The notes: generated by a model not told the origin, from the sequence alone. DNA of 40,239 nt from JADJLQ01 sp964405735 (GCA_964405735.1 CAYOPD010000029.1:1-40239), one strand, 5' to 3'. Positions 23,700 through 32,688 are shown, counted from the first letter of the stretch. Numbers and translations: made by a program.

Positions 23700-25022
23700 A
23701 TGGGAAGGTTGAGAATGGATTATCTATGGGTTGTTGTTTTCCTGCTGCTCCATGCCGCAAGACCGCCATTCGGTATGGGGCAAACCGTGATCACCAAATG
23801 GCAAAACGGGAAAAAAGGCGCCGTTTCCATCACGTATGATGATGGTTCCATTAACCAATTCCGCAAAGCGCTGCCCATCATGAACCGGTTGAAATTGCCC
23901 GCTACTTTTTTTATTATAACCGGACAGATACCCGGATCCCAATACCAGGGAAAATTTATAGGTCGCCCGGTAGCGGAAATCATCGAAGAATCCTCCACCA
24001 ACCTCACCCATAAAGACAATTTTTTCGAGCGATCTTCAGCCGCGGGCTTTCTTGGATACCGGGGTACCCTTGCCTATCATACCCGGGCAGGGGCTTTGTT
24101 TGATGCAGGTAAAGAGGAGGAGGCCTATGCCATTCTGAACGATCTGTATCAAAAGGTTCGAAATGGAGATTTTCAGCCCGAGACCGGAGCAAAAGACAGT
24201 GCCAATGGGAACAGGGTCACCTGGGATGAAATAAGGACCTTTGCGGCACAAGGCCATGAATTTGCCAGTCATACGGTAACGCATCCGTATTTATGTGCCT
24301 TGGATGAGGTGAACATCCAGTACGAGCTTGAGAAAAGCAGGGATGAAATCAAACAGCAACTCGGACCGGAATATACCTTTTCGGCGGAGATCCCTTATGG
24401 AACGGAGCATGAACGTGCTATGAAATATGCCCACCGGGTATTTCCTGCCCTGAGAAACCGGATGCCTGAACCTTACCTGGTTGAACTCAACCGCGCCAGC
24501 ACTAAAAACCCTGGCAATTATAAGGAGGAATATGTACAGTGGCAAAGGGGGGCAGTGACCAGGACTTCTTTGCCCATGATGAAGTCATGGATAGATACCA
24601 CTGTTGTAAAGGATAATATTTGGCTGGTCCTGGTGATTCATGGGGTTGACGGTATCGGATGGGAAGCCTTGTCCAGTGATGTGCTGGATGCGTATTTCCG
24701 ATATATAAAATCCAAAGAAGCCGATCTCTGGATCGCCCCTTTTGGAGAGGTCACCAAATATATGCGGAGCCGCATGAATGCCGAGGTCCAATCAAGCACC
24801 CATGAGGGAAAGATCAATATTAAGCTGTCCCATTCGCTGGATCAGACCCTTTACAATGTGCCATTGACATTAAAGACTTATGTGCCTGGCTCCTGGAAAG
24901 AAATACGGGTAAAACAAGGAAAAGAGAACAAGGTGTTCCAGCGGCTAAGCGATTCCGTGGGGTCTTATGTGCTTTATCAGGCTTTTCCGAATTCCGCAGC
25001 GATCGAAGTGACCGGAGATTAA
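23700..25022 (+). CDS. Exported polysaccharide deacetylase (NodB domain)
   Basis: A 440-residue exported protein of carbohydrate esterase family 4 type. The signal peptide runs to about residue 27; a second ATG at residue 6 (23715) follows GGGAAGG and could be the true start. The NodB domain shows SITYDDG with D47-D48 (catalytic base and metal aspartate), PATFFIITGQIPG, and the metal motif SHTVTHPYL (HxxxH). A long insertion of about 100 residues separates these two motifs. WLVLVIHGVDGIGWE near 305 supplies the later histidine motif. The last 90 residues are beta-rich. It probably removes acetyl groups from an N- or O-acetylated glycan outside the cytoplasm. An acetyltransferase-like membrane protein follows 52 bases later. 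Confidence 0.87.
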   Translation: MGRLRMDYLWVVVFLLLHAARPPFGMGQTVITKWQNGKKGAVSITYDDGSINQFRKALPIMNRLKLPATFFIITGQIPGSQYQGKFIGRPVAEIIEESSTNLTHKDNFFERSSAAGFLGYRGTLAYHTRAGALFDAGKEEEAYAILNDLYQKVRNGDFQPETGAKDSANGNRVTWDEIRTFAAQGHEFASHTVTHPYLCALDEVNIQYELEKSRDEIKQQLGPEYTFSAEIPYGTEHERAMKYAHRVFPALRNRMPEPYLVELNRASTKNPGNYKEEYVQWQRGAVTRTSLPMMKSWIDTTVVKDNIWLVLVIHGVDGIGWEALSSDVLDAYFRYIKSKEADLWIAPFGEVTKYMRSRMNAEVQSSTHEGKINIKLSHSLDQTLYNVPLTLKTYVPGSWKEIRVKQGKENKVFQRLSDSVGSYVLYQAFPNSAAIEVTGD

Positions 25023-25074
25023 GGGGATATACCGTTAACCATTTAACTTCAATATAATTTGTAAAATTGACCCA

Positions 25075-26298
25075 ATGGCCGAATCTACCACTCCAGCCAA
25101 TGCACCTGAGCAAAACATCCTCCCTCGAATAGCTTCGATTGATATCTTGCGGGCACTGACCATGGTGCTTATGATCTTCGTGAATGACCTGGGATCCCTG
25201 AAAAACATCCCCGGCTGGCTGGAGCATGTAAAACAGGGAGTGGATGGGATCGGGCTGGCCGACGTGGTATTCCCCGCTTTTCTTTTCATTGTAGGAATGT
25301 CATTGCCTTTCGCCATGGAGCGCCGCTGGAAAACCGGAGAATCCGCCCGTCAGATTGTGGCGCATATTTCACTTCGTACCCTTGCCCTTATCGTTATGGG
25401 CGTTTTCCTGGTAAATGGGGAAACGATCAACGGAGCAGCCACCGGCATGCCAAGGTATTTGTGGAACCCGCTTTGTTGCCTTTCCTTTATCCTGATCTGG
25501 AATGCCTATTCAATTAAAATCAATAAAAATCTGTCCTTTGGGTTGAAGGTTTCAGGGATGGTTATCCTGCTTGTACTGGCTATCCTATACCGGGGAGGCC
25601 CAGACGAGGCAGTTTACCGCTTTGGCACCCATTGGTGGGGTATCCTGGGTATTATTGGCTGGGCTTACCTGGTGAGCGCACTGATCGTACTTATGGCCAG
25701 GAACCGGTTTCTGCCTTTATTATTCGGCTGGGTATTTTTTTGCATTCTAAGCATGGCGACCAGGGCGGAGCCTGCTTTAAAGGAATGGCTAAGCTTATTG
25801 CCGGGTCCCATCAGCAATGGCACATATCCTGCCCTGACCATGGGAGGAGTACTCGTTGCCTGGATATTCCGTTATTACCGGCAACAAAGGGATGACAAAA
25901 CCATGGCCCTGGTTTTTACAGCCGCTCTGGTCGTGCTGGTGGCCTTATCGGTCCTCACCAGGCCTTACTGGGGATTGGCCAAACTGGGGGCTACACCAGC
26001 CTGGCTTTTCCTTTGCAGTGCGTTCACCCTGGGTGCTTTTTTGATCATATACTGGCTGGCGGATATTAAAGGTAAAGCGGCTTGGTTTAATATCATCAAA
26101 CCGGCAGGGACGGATACCTTATTATGTTACCTGATGCCATACTTTGTTGTGTTTCTATTGTACCGTGTTCTGCACATTCGTTTTCCGGAATTCATCCTCA
26201 CCGGGGGAATGGGTCTGTTCAAATCTTTCCTCCTGGCTATGTTCTGTGTCTGGCTCACCAAAACATTAAATAATGCAGGGGTGAGGCTGAAGCTATAA
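25075..26298 (+). CDS. HGSNAT-like membrane protein (DUF5009 family)
   Basis: A 407-residue integral membrane protein with about ten to eleven helices. The N-terminal phrase RIASIDILRALTMVLMIFVND is the hallmark of the heparan-alpha-glucosaminide N-acetyltransferase (HGSNAT/NagX) relatives, followed by GIGLADVVFPAFLFIVGMSLPFA. HGSNAT passes the acetyl group of cytoplasmic acetyl-CoA across the membrane to terminal glucosamine; bacterial DUF5009 members are inferred to acylate sugars similarly, without direct proof. Lying 52 bases after a polysaccharide deacetylase on the same strand, it may act in the same glycan acetylation or deacetylation process. A perfect hairpin at 26312-26329 follows the stop. 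Confidence 0.85.
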   Translation: MAESTTPANAPEQNILPRIASIDILRALTMVLMIFVNDLGSLKNIPGWLEHVKQGVDGIGLADVVFPAFLFIVGMSLPFAMERRWKTGESARQIVAHISLRTLALIVMGVFLVNGETINGAATGMPRYLWNPLCCLSFILIWNAYSIKINKNLSFGLKVSGMVILLVLAILYRGGPDEAVYRFGTHWWGILGIIGWAYLVSALIVLMARNRFLPLLFGWVFFCILSMATRAEPALKEWLSLLPGPISNGTYPALTMGGVLVAWIFRYYRQQRDDKTMALVFTAALVVLVALSVLTRPYWGLAKLGATPAWLFLCSAFTLGAFLIIYWLADIKGKAAWFNIIKPAGTDTLLCYLMPYFVVFLLYRVLHIRFPEFILTGGMGLFKSFLLAMFCVWLTKTLNNAGVRLKL

Positions 26299-26311
26299 TT
26301 TGGTGGACGGT

Positions 26312-26329
26312 GGTCCGAGCATTCGGACC
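26312..26329. terminator. Bidirectional hairpin between convergent genes
   Basis: GGTCCGA-GCAT-TCGGACC is a perfect 7-bp stem with a 4-base loop in the 41-base spacer between convergent genes. It lacks a T tract on either side, so it may act as an mRNA end-stabiliser or a weak terminator. Confidence 0.5.
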
Positions 26330-26339
26330 CAGGGTTCCG

Positions 26340-27335
26340 TCATCCTATTATTGGAGGGTCACCCTTTTCGAGCCTCCGTTGGACCAGGTCTACAGGGTAA
26401 TTTTTTGAAAAGTCATGGATAGCAAAGCGGAATTCTTCAAAAGCATTTGCCCATGCTTCGGCTTCTTCCTCCGTATAGCTGTAAAAGCCACGGCCGTTGA
26501 AAATTCCTTTGCCTCCCTCCTTTACTGTATTTTCCATAAAAGGAGGGACCTCTGTCTGATTGGTTAGTTCCGGGAAAAGATCTTTCATCACATGATAATA
26601 AGCCTGGAACCCGGTCAGGTCCATATAACGGAAGGGCCCGCAGAAAGTCATCCAGCGGCCGGCGTCGTTTCTGCAGGCCCGGTCGATGTCTTCCATTCCG
26701 GTGTAACCATTTGCAACCAGGTAGAGGGCCTCCCGGTACATCGCGTACATGAGCCGGTTGGTGATGAATCCCCGGATGTCCCTGCGCAACAGGGTAGGCT
26801 CTTTTCCCCAGGTCGAAGTTAACCTGTAGAGGGATTCGGCAATTGCCGGATCGGTTCCCGGCCCGCATATGATCTCCAGGTATGGACTGGTAAAAGCGGG
26901 TTCCGCCCAATGCATACCTAAAAATCGCCCAGGGATTTTAAGGTTAGCTTGTAAGTCCGTGATCGGTATGGCAGAGGTATTGGTGGTGATGATCGTCTTG
27001 CCGGATACGGAGGATTCGATCAGGGCAAGTTGTTCCCTTTTGACTTCGAGGTTTTCCAGCACATTTTCTGATATGAGAAAACAGGATTTCAGGTCAGAAT
27101 GTTTGTTTGTAAAGGATATCCCGGTTAACAGGACTTCCACATTTTGGTGATGAATTCCCCGTATCGCGGCCTCCTCCAGGATATGCCGGATTCGCCCGGG
27201 AGCTACCCCAAGGTCGGTTTCCAGCCCGGCCAGGCCAACCACCTTATACCCCCAAATCAAAAAGGCCGCTGCAATGCTGCATCCCATATAGCCCAATCCG
27301 GCTACACCTACTTCATTGGCTTCCGTGTTTATCAT
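26340..27335 (-). CDS. 3-hydroxyacyl-CoA dehydrogenase-like NAD-dependent oxidoreductase
   Basis: A 331-residue cytoplasmic protein with an N-terminal Rossmann domain (VAGLGYMGCSIA, the GxGxxG at 13-18) and the C-terminal all-helical 3HCDH domain (RRDIRGFITNRLMYAMYREALYLVANG, then DLTGFQAYYHVMKDLFPEL). TTNTSAIPITDLQ and GMHWAEPAFTSPYLEII correspond to the family's catalytic serine-histidine region (usually LHFFNP); the HWAEP variant suggests a substrate other than an ordinary acyl-CoA, perhaps a hydroxy acid as in L-gulonate dehydrogenase relatives. It lies 67 bases downstream of the D-apionate lactonase-like gene in the same direction, so a role in sugar-acid catabolism is plausible. Family is confident, substrate unknown. 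Confidence 0.85.
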   Translation of the reverse strand: MINTEANEVGVAGLGYMGCSIAAAFLIWGYKVVGLAGLETDLGVAPGRIRHILEEAAIRGIHHQNVEVLLTGISFTNKHSDLKSCFLISENVLENLEVKREQLALIESSVSGKTIITTNTSAIPITDLQANLKIPGRFLGMHWAEPAFTSPYLEIICGPGTDPAIAESLYRLTSTWGKEPTLLRRDIRGFITNRLMYAMYREALYLVANGYTGMEDIDRACRNDAGRWMTFCGPFRYMDLTGFQAYYHVMKDLFPELTNQTEVPPFMENTVKEGGKGIFNGRGFYSYTEEEAEAWANAFEEFRFAIHDFSKNYPVDLVQRRLEKGDPPIIG

Positions 27336-27402
27336 ATGGCCTAAAGTTTATTTGAAAAGTCTTGAATGCCTTGTCCATTTGCCGGAATTGTCGGGGGTAT
27401 AT

Positions 27403-29109
27403 TCAGTGAAAATCCAGGACCCTGATTTCCTGGGGTGAAATTTCAAATTTAGACCCCTCAAAGTGCACCTCCTGAGATGATGAATCATAATTGACCAGGA
27501 GCAGTTTTTTTGCTCCATTTTTTTCCAGGAGGATAGCCTCCAGGATCAAAGGATGACTGCTCAGGGTCTCTATAAGTTCGCCGCAGGAACCAAGCCAGGT
27601 TTTCAGGGCATGATAAACGGGATAGGCTTCGCCTTCTTCCGGCAAAAGGCCCTGGTTGCCGGCGGATTGATAAAGGGTCACCGCCTCGCAACCACCAAGG
27701 GTCAGGGCTTTGAGGCTGCCAAGGGCATACGCGGCACCCACAAACGTTTTCTGCCGCGGATCCGCTTTTATTGCATTCGAATATTTTCTTTTGGACGGAT
27801 CGGTGGCATTGGGGTTTGATCGCATGCGTAAAGTGAGTGGTGAAACATGAATGCCCAACTTTTCGCCGAATTTATTTTTAGCGGACAGGATCTGCTCTTG
27901 CAGCGAACCGATATTCTCAACGAGCGTCCGGTCATCAGAAGCATGTACCTGGGGATTGACGGAAAATGAAACGAAGTCCAGGCCGGAGACTTCCATCCGG
28001 TTCCGGTTTATTTCGGTAAAATTGAAATCGGTACCGGCACCGATTCTGGCCCCCGGACATGCATCCCGGATCACAGGTACACAGTCGGTCGCAGCCTTCG
28101 AAGTCACCGGAAGATCGCCGCTCAATACCAGGATGTATTTAGGCTGTATCCGGTGATCCTGACACCAGGTAATAAAACGCTCTGTCTGGAGTAGGCATGG
28201 CTCGGTGATGTACAGGACGAGATACAGGGGCAAACCGAAAGAAACACTGTTTTTATATTCCCTCAGGCCATCGGTCATCCAGTCCGGTTCGAAAAGATTC
28301 ATTTCAACCCGGTAGTGTTCAAGATGCAGCGAACGGATTTCTTCAAAGGCCTTCGGCTGAAGGGTCGCGATTTCTGATGATGCCCCGGTACCGATGCTTG
28401 GGGTGTGAAAGCGGCGATGGGTGGATCTGATTTCAATTGCCGGTTCGGCCGCAGGCAGGGATTTCAGGATCTCAGTGGGCTTAAAATGCACTTTTTGAAA
28501 AACGATTTCGCCTGCATGGAGTTTGACCGGGAAAGGAAGGGACAATGGGGTGCAGAAGGTTTTGAATGAAGCATCAGACCAATTGCGCTGATCTTCGGTT
28601 TCGAACAGATCTCCTTCGAATTCCAGGGAATATCCATGGTCTCCGGCTTTCCATTGAAATCCCTGGATCAACTGAAATGGGTTTTCAGGCTCGATGTGGT
28701 CAGGAAAAAAATGAGGGCTCACCTGGCCTGAGGAATGTTTTATTTCACAGGGTTGGCCGGCGGCGCTGACCGGGTGGAGCACACAAAACCCGGCCCGGTT
28801 TTTCAACTGATCAGAAAGGGCTATTCCCCGTATAATAAACTCCAGTGATCCGTCAGTAGCTCCTGAAATTTTGACCTGCCAGTGAAAAACACGTCTTCCG
28901 TCTTTTTCATGATAACCTTCGTGTTCAATGGAAAAGTGGTCGGCATGCCTTTCGACTTTTTCTTTTTCTATTTTGTAGGAAAGCGTTGCCCAGTTTTCAT
29001 CCCGCAGGGCAAAATAGATCATACGCAGGATTTCCGTTTCACCGTAATTTATATAACGCAGGAACCCGGATTCGTAAAGCATTTGCAGAGGCCCGGCATA
29101 CAGGATCAT
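27403..29109 (-). CDS. D-apionate lactonase-like protein
   Basis: A 568-residue protein without a signal peptide. The N-terminal beta domain begins AGPLQMLYESGFLRYINYGETEILRMIYFALRDENW and contains AGFCVLHP and FETEDQRNWSDASFKTF, all characteristic of the ApnL family, which hydrolyses D-apionolactone to D-apionate in catabolism of the plant sugar apiose. A glycoside-hydrolase-like TIM barrel follows (about 265-480, with GLDFVSFSVNPQVHASDD) and then a small beta domain (about 490-568). All three family domains are present at normal length. The following gene encodes an NAD-dependent dehydrogenase; no apiose dehydrogenase, kinase or transketolase-like partner is in the window, so a different lactone substrate is possible. 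I do not assign a gene symbol for that reason. Confidence 0.8.
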   Translation of the reverse strand: MILYAGPLQMLYESGFLRYINYGETEILRMIYFALRDENWATLSYKIEKEKVERHADHFSIEHEGYHEKDGRRVFHWQVKISGATDGSLEFIIRGIALSDQLKNRAGFCVLHPVSAAGQPCEIKHSSGQVSPHFFPDHIEPENPFQLIQGFQWKAGDHGYSLEFEGDLFETEDQRNWSDASFKTFCTPLSLPFPVKLHAGEIVFQKVHFKPTEILKSLPAAEPAIEIRSTHRRFHTPSIGTGASSEIATLQPKAFEEIRSLHLEHYRVEMNLFEPDWMTDGLREYKNSVSFGLPLYLVLYITEPCLLQTERFITWCQDHRIQPKYILVLSGDLPVTSKAATDCVPVIRDACPGARIGAGTDFNFTEINRNRMEVSGLDFVSFSVNPQVHASDDRTLVENIGSLQEQILSAKNKFGEKLGIHVSPLTLRMRSNPNATDPSKRKYSNAIKADPRQKTFVGAAYALGSLKALTLGGCEAVTLYQSAGNQGLLPEEGEAYPVYHALKTWLGSCGELIETLSSHPLILEAILLEKNGAKKLLLVNYDSSSQEVHFEGSKFEISPQEIRVLDFH

Positions 29110-29186
29110 TTTATTTTTTTATTTAGCTGTTCTATGATCCATTTGTTGCAGGCAATCGGATAAGTCCGGTAGGCAATAAATAAAAC

Positions 29187-29633
29187 TCAGGCCTTGTTGT
29201 CTTGTTTTTCATTAAAACTAACCATCCAGTTGATCCCGAATTTATCTGTAAACATACCAAAATAGTCACCCCAGAAGGTCTGGTTTAAGGGCATGGTGAT
29301 CTTGCCGTCCGCTGAAAGGCCATTGAAGAGGAGATCTGCTTTGTCCTTGCTGTCCGTATTGATGGAAATGGAAAAATTATTGCCCTGGATCAGGGAAGGG
29401 GCCCATTCGCCTCCGGTATCGCTCCCCATGAGCGCCGTTTCCGAACTGATGGGAAGGGAGATGTGCATAATCCTTTCGTTCATCTCCGCCGGAAGAGGTG
29501 GCATACCCTCCTGGGGCGGCATATCCTTGAACCTCCCCACATAAGGAAATTCGCCTCCGAAAACGGAGCGGTAAAAGTTGAAGGCCGCTTCGCATTGGCC
29601 GTTAAAGGTCAGGTAGATATTGACAGTAGTCAT
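29187..29633 (-). CDS. VOC family protein, PhnB/YdcJ-like
   Basis: A 148-residue small cytoplasmic protein of the vicinal oxygen chelate superfamily, PhnB-like branch. It begins MTTVNIYLTFNGQCEAAFNFYRSVFGGEF, the usual opening of this group, and ends with FWGDYFGMFTDKFGINWMVSF, the usual closing strand-helix-strand. Two beta-alpha-beta-beta-beta halves fit the length. Members are often annotated as glyoxalase or 3-demethylubiquinone methyltransferase-like, but most have no proven activity. It appears monocistronic, with an exact TATATTTG box 63 bases upstream. Confidence 0.88.
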   Translation of the reverse strand: MTTVNIYLTFNGQCEAAFNFYRSVFGGEFPYVGRFKDMPPQEGMPPLPAEMNERIMHISLPISSETALMGSDTGGEWAPSLIQGNNFSISINTDSKDKADLLFNGLSADGKITMPLNQTFWGDYFGMFTDKFGINWMVSFNEKQDNKA

Positions 29634-29695
29634 ATTCCAGGTTTAAAGATGTTTATTGTCGGAGCAGGCCGGGATCGCTAAAATGATCCTTTCTT

Positions 29696-29703
29696 CAAAT
29701 ATA
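29696..29703 (-). promoter_or_regulatory. Putative -7 promoter box of the VOC gene
   Basis: The minus strand reads TATATTTG (exact TAnnTTTG). A TTG occurs at 29728-29730 on the same strand, a 24-base spacer, slightly longer than usual. Confidence 0.45.
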
Positions 29704-29795
29704 CTTTTTTTTGATAAGGGTTAAGGGCAATCCAACGCTCCAGGGTAACCTCTGTGTACTCGGCGAAGAAGGTTCGGGGAATGGCTAATATTATC

Positions 29796-29803
29796 TAAAT
29801 TTG
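29796..29803 (+). promoter_or_regulatory. Putative -7 promoter box of the TIM-barrel/NTF2 fusion gene
   Basis: TAAATTTG is an exact TAnnTTTG match 26 bases before the ATG at 29830. A clear -33 TTG is not present; GGTTCGG lies near that position. Confidence 0.5.
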
Positions 29804-29829
29804 ATGGCATAAGCATAGATTAAAACGAT

Positions 29830-31029
29830 ATGAAATTGAAATCCATCCTCTATCTGTTCATTTCCCTTTGCGCCTTGGCTGTAAAAGCCCAGGAAATAGG
29901 CATCATTATGGGCACGGCCCGCCACATCCTTCAGGAAGACGTGGAGCAAGGCCTGATCCGGCTCAAAGAACTAGGTATTCGCCACATTGAAGGGGCGGGC
30001 ACCAGGACCATGAGCAGGGAAGAATATAAAAAATTGCTTGACAAGCACGGTTTTGACGTAGTGGCCAGCGGGGTCAATTTTGAAAGGCTGGAACATCCGG
30101 ACAGCATCAAAACCATCATAAATAACTTGAAGTTTTACCAGGCAGAATATGCCGTTTGTTACTGGATTCCGCACAAAGGGGATGATTTTACTTTCGCCGA
30201 CATGGAAAAGGGGGTGGCTGTATTTAATCAGGCCGGTAAACAATTTGCCGAAGCAGGCATTTCCCTGCTTTATCACCCGCATGGTTATGAATTCAGGCCT
30301 TATGATGGCCCGGGCACCATGTTTGATTATATGATGAACAAGACTGATCCTCGATATATCAATTTTGAAATGGACGTTTTCTGGATCCGTAACCCCGGCC
30401 AGAATCCGGCCGCCCTCCTAAGAAAATATCCTGGCCGTTTCCCATTGACCCACCTGAAGGACAGGCTGCCGGGATCGGTGGACAACCTTAACGGGCGCCA
30501 GGACCCTCAACGCAATGTCGTTCTGGGTTCAGGGGATGTCAACATCGCTGAAGTGATGAAGGCAGCGAGGGAAACCGGGGTGAAATATCACTTGATCGAG
30601 GATGAATCCGCCCGGGCGGCAGTTCAACTGCCCATGCATCTGCAATATCTTCGTTCCCTTAACCTGGACATGCAGGCTGTGGAACTATCCGTCGGTTCCC
30701 TTCGCAAAGCCATGCTGAGCGGGGATTCGCTGGCCCTTCGCAATCTGACTTGCGAGGAGCTTACTTACGGACATTCCGGTGGATTGATCGAAGGCCGGGA
30801 AACTTTTGTCAACAACCTGGTTACCAAAAAAACGGATTTTATCACCATGGATATCAAAGACCAGGATATTACCGTCAAGGGCGATGTGGCCTGGGTACGC
30901 CATACCCTTGCAGCCGAGATCGTGGATAATGGGAATAAAAACAATGTAAACCTCAAGATCTTGTTGATCTGGACCAAGGTGGACGGAATCTGGAAATTGC
31001 TGGCGAGGCAGGCGGTTAGGGTACAATAG
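29830..31029 (+). CDS. Exported xylose isomerase-like TIM barrel fused to an NTF2/SnoaL-like domain
   Basis: A 399-residue exported protein; the signal peptide MKLKSILYLFISLCALAVKAQ is clear. Residues about 22-275 form an AP-endonuclease-2 type TIM barrel of the sugar phosphate isomerase/epimerase group, with likely metal ligands in LLYHPHGYEF, NFEMDVFW, LTHLKDR and LIEDES. Residues about 280-399 form a DUF4440/SnoaL-like cone fold (LRKAMLSGDSLALRNLTCEELTYGHSGG, then VAWVRHTLAAEIVDNG and WKLLARQAVR). The two domains are normally separate proteins. Exported TIM barrels of this type in Bacteroidota often work with exported Gfo/Idh enzymes on keto-sugars; such an enzyme is coded at 901-2298, but far away. 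The substrate is unknown. Confidence 0.85.
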   Translation: MKLKSILYLFISLCALAVKAQEIGIIMGTARHILQEDVEQGLIRLKELGIRHIEGAGTRTMSREEYKKLLDKHGFDVVASGVNFERLEHPDSIKTIINNLKFYQAEYAVCYWIPHKGDDFTFADMEKGVAVFNQAGKQFAEAGISLLYHPHGYEFRPYDGPGTMFDYMMNKTDPRYINFEMDVFWIRNPGQNPAALLRKYPGRFPLTHLKDRLPGSVDNLNGRQDPQRNVVLGSGDVNIAEVMKAARETGVKYHLIEDESARAAVQLPMHLQYLRSLNLDMQAVELSVGSLRKAMLSGDSLALRNLTCEELTYGHSGGLIEGRETFVNNLVTKKTDFITMDIKDQDITVKGDVAWVRHTLAAEIVDNGNKNNVNLKILLIWTKVDGIWKLLARQAVRVQ

Positions 31030-31038
31030 GCGGAATTG

Positions 31039-31070
31039 AAGAAATTAAGAATTAAAGAAATTAAGAATTA
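31039..31070. repeat. Two tandem 16-bp A/T-rich direct repeats
   Basis: AAGAAATTAAGAATTA occurs twice head to tail, followed by a partial third copy (AAGAAT). It begins nine bases after the stop of the TIM-barrel fusion gene, in the 143-base convergent spacer. Confidence 0.8.
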
Positions 31071-31172
31071 AAGAATGGGCTTCTGGACTTTGACCGGTTT
31101 TTCTACCCTAACGGGTTTCCGTAAAATTTCCGAATGTATTTTGCTTTTTTAGTTTGTTCTCGCCGGACGGTT

Positions 31173-31886
31173 CTACTCATTACCGGGAGAAATATCAGTT
31201 GGAGAAACAAAATCCTCTATTTTAACTCCTTCCAACGGCCATGCCATCAGAATGCTGCAATTGCCGGCTGATGAATCTTTCACATAATTATAAATGGGTT
31301 TGATCCATTGAAATCCCGCCCTTAACTGAGGAGTTACCGTGGGATCCTGGATTTCCTGTCGTTTCAGTTTTTCGCAATATTCCTGGATGGAATACAAATC
31401 TTTGTACCTATCGTACCCTATGGTCATGCCGGCCGTAATCTGGCCTTTCATTCCGCATTTCCTGGCCAGTTCCTGTTGGGCTTGGTACAGTTCCCTGGAT
31501 AATTTAAGGCCCCGGTATTCCGGAAGGACCGCGATGTCAAACTGATATAACCATTGTCCGTCGGTCAGGTGGGTTTTAGTGATCCATAGATTATCAGTGG
31601 CTTCCATGAACGAGTGGTCGGGAGGAGGGAAATGCATCCTGAGCGTGCTGGAAGAGGCGATCACCCGCTCTCCGTCCATGATCACCAGCTGCCCCTCCGG
31701 AAATATTTTTATATGATTGGCATAATGGGCCTTGGTTAATATTTCGTCTTTGGCCAGGCCTGGAAAACAAATTTGTTGCAAGGTTTCCATTTGACCGGCA
31801 TCTTGGAAGGCGGCCGTTTTGAGGACGAACTTGCCGTCCCGGGTCCGACGATGAATAAACATGGATAACCTATATAGACCATTCAT
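31173..31886 (-). CDS. GNAT family N-acetyltransferase
   Basis: A 237-residue cytoplasmic protein. The acetyl-CoA binding region is FDIAVLPEYRGLKLSRELYQAQQELARKCGM (about 120-150). The following GQITAGMTIGYDRYKDLYSIQEYCEKLKRQEIQDPTVTPQLRAGF matches the GNAT half of the two-domain GNAT/carbon-nitrogen hydrolase proteins, but here the nitrilase half is absent and the protein ends after the acetyltransferase. A second possible ATG lies at residue 9. The gene is 27 bases downstream of the flavin reductase gene and probably in one transcript. The acceptor substrate is unknown. Confidence 0.8.
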   Translation of the reverse strand: MNGLYRLSMFIHRRTRDGKFVLKTAAFQDAGQMETLQQICFPGLAKDEILTKAHYANHIKIFPEGQLVIMDGERVIASSSTLRMHFPPPDHSFMEATDNLWITKTHLTDGQWLYQFDIAVLPEYRGLKLSRELYQAQQELARKCGMKGQITAGMTIGYDRYKDLYSIQEYCEKLKRQEIQDPTVTPQLRAGFQWIKPIYNYVKDSSAGNCSILMAWPLEGVKIEDFVSPTDISPGNE

Positions 31887-31913
31887 TTAAAACCGGATCC
31901 GGGCGCAGGCCCG

Positions 31914-32576
31914 TTATTCCACGCGTTCCGTCACCGGGTCGGGGCGTTCACCCAGGAATTCCACCCAGGCTTTTTTAATGCATGGATAATGGGTAGCGGC
32001 TTCCACCAGGTTCATAAAAGCAACAATATTGTCTTCAAACCGTTTTGCCAATACGCCATCAGCAATGGTGCCTTCAGGAGTGAAGGCTTTGTGCGCCGTG
32101 GCCAGCGAAAACATGTCCGGAAAGACCCTTGCACCGAGGTGCTCGAAAGGCATCCTGAGGGTCCAGAGTGCCCGGTTGCCACCGCCCATGGAAGGAGAAG
32201 CAGACATCAGCAGAGCATGACTTTCATTGAATGGTTGCGGCCGGACCCTGGAAACCCAGTCAATGGTGTTTTTCAACGAACCGGGCATCGAACCGTTGTA
32301 TTCGGGAGAGGATATTATAAATGCATGGTTGGCTAAAAGCCTTTTACGGAACTCCACAGCCCCGGGGGGTTGAACCCCGTTTATTTCCAGGTCCTGATTG
32401 AAAGAGGGACAATCAAACTCGCTCATGGCTGCAAAGTCAACCACGCCACCGTTTTTCTCAATGGCAAGCGCTGCCAGTTTGGCCAACTGGGTATTCAGCG
32501 AACCTTTTCTCAATGAGGCTGAAAAAACCAGGAAGCGAATGGGTTCTCCCTTGCCGTTGTTTCTTTGAAGTTCCAT
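31914..32576 (-). CDS. NADPH-dependent FMN reductase family flavoprotein
   Basis: A 220-residue cytoplasmic flavodoxin-fold protein. The phosphate-binding loop is SASLRKGSLNTQLA (about 19-32); the family signature is SPEYNGSMPGSLKNTIDWVSR (about 90-110), and the SPSMGGGNRALWTLR loop follows. These are the marks of the YieF/ChrR-type NAD(P)H:quinone or chromate reductases that use FMN to reduce quinones and other electrophiles by two electrons. The gene precedes a GNAT gene by 27 bases. The identification is firm, the natural substrate is not. Confidence 0.9.
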   Translation of the reverse strand: MELQRNNGKGEPIRFLVFSASLRKGSLNTQLAKLAALAIEKNGGVVDFAAMSEFDCPSFNQDLEINGVQPPGAVEFRKRLLANHAFIISSPEYNGSMPGSLKNTIDWVSRVRPQPFNESHALLMSASPSMGGGNRALWTLRMPFEHLGARVFPDMFSLATAHKAFTPEGTIADGVLAKRFEDNIVAFMNLVEAATHYPCIKKAWVEFLGERPDPVTERVE

Positions 32577-32688
32577 GATGGTTTTCCGGGTCCGCTTTGA
32601 TGCCTGTCCGGTCCTATAAATTTACACAATCTATACATTAAGGAATTTTATTCAACTCTTCAAGGAATCCATGATGATCCTTAAGATT

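Noticed and set aside
31039..31070. 16-bp repeats considered as an attachment site or CRISPR
   Set aside because: A/T-rich low-complexity sequence next to a stop codon, no integrase, no spacers.
31108..31125. ACGG-GTTT-CCGT as terminator in the convergent spacer near 31.1 kb
   Set aside because: A 4-bp stem is too weak to call.
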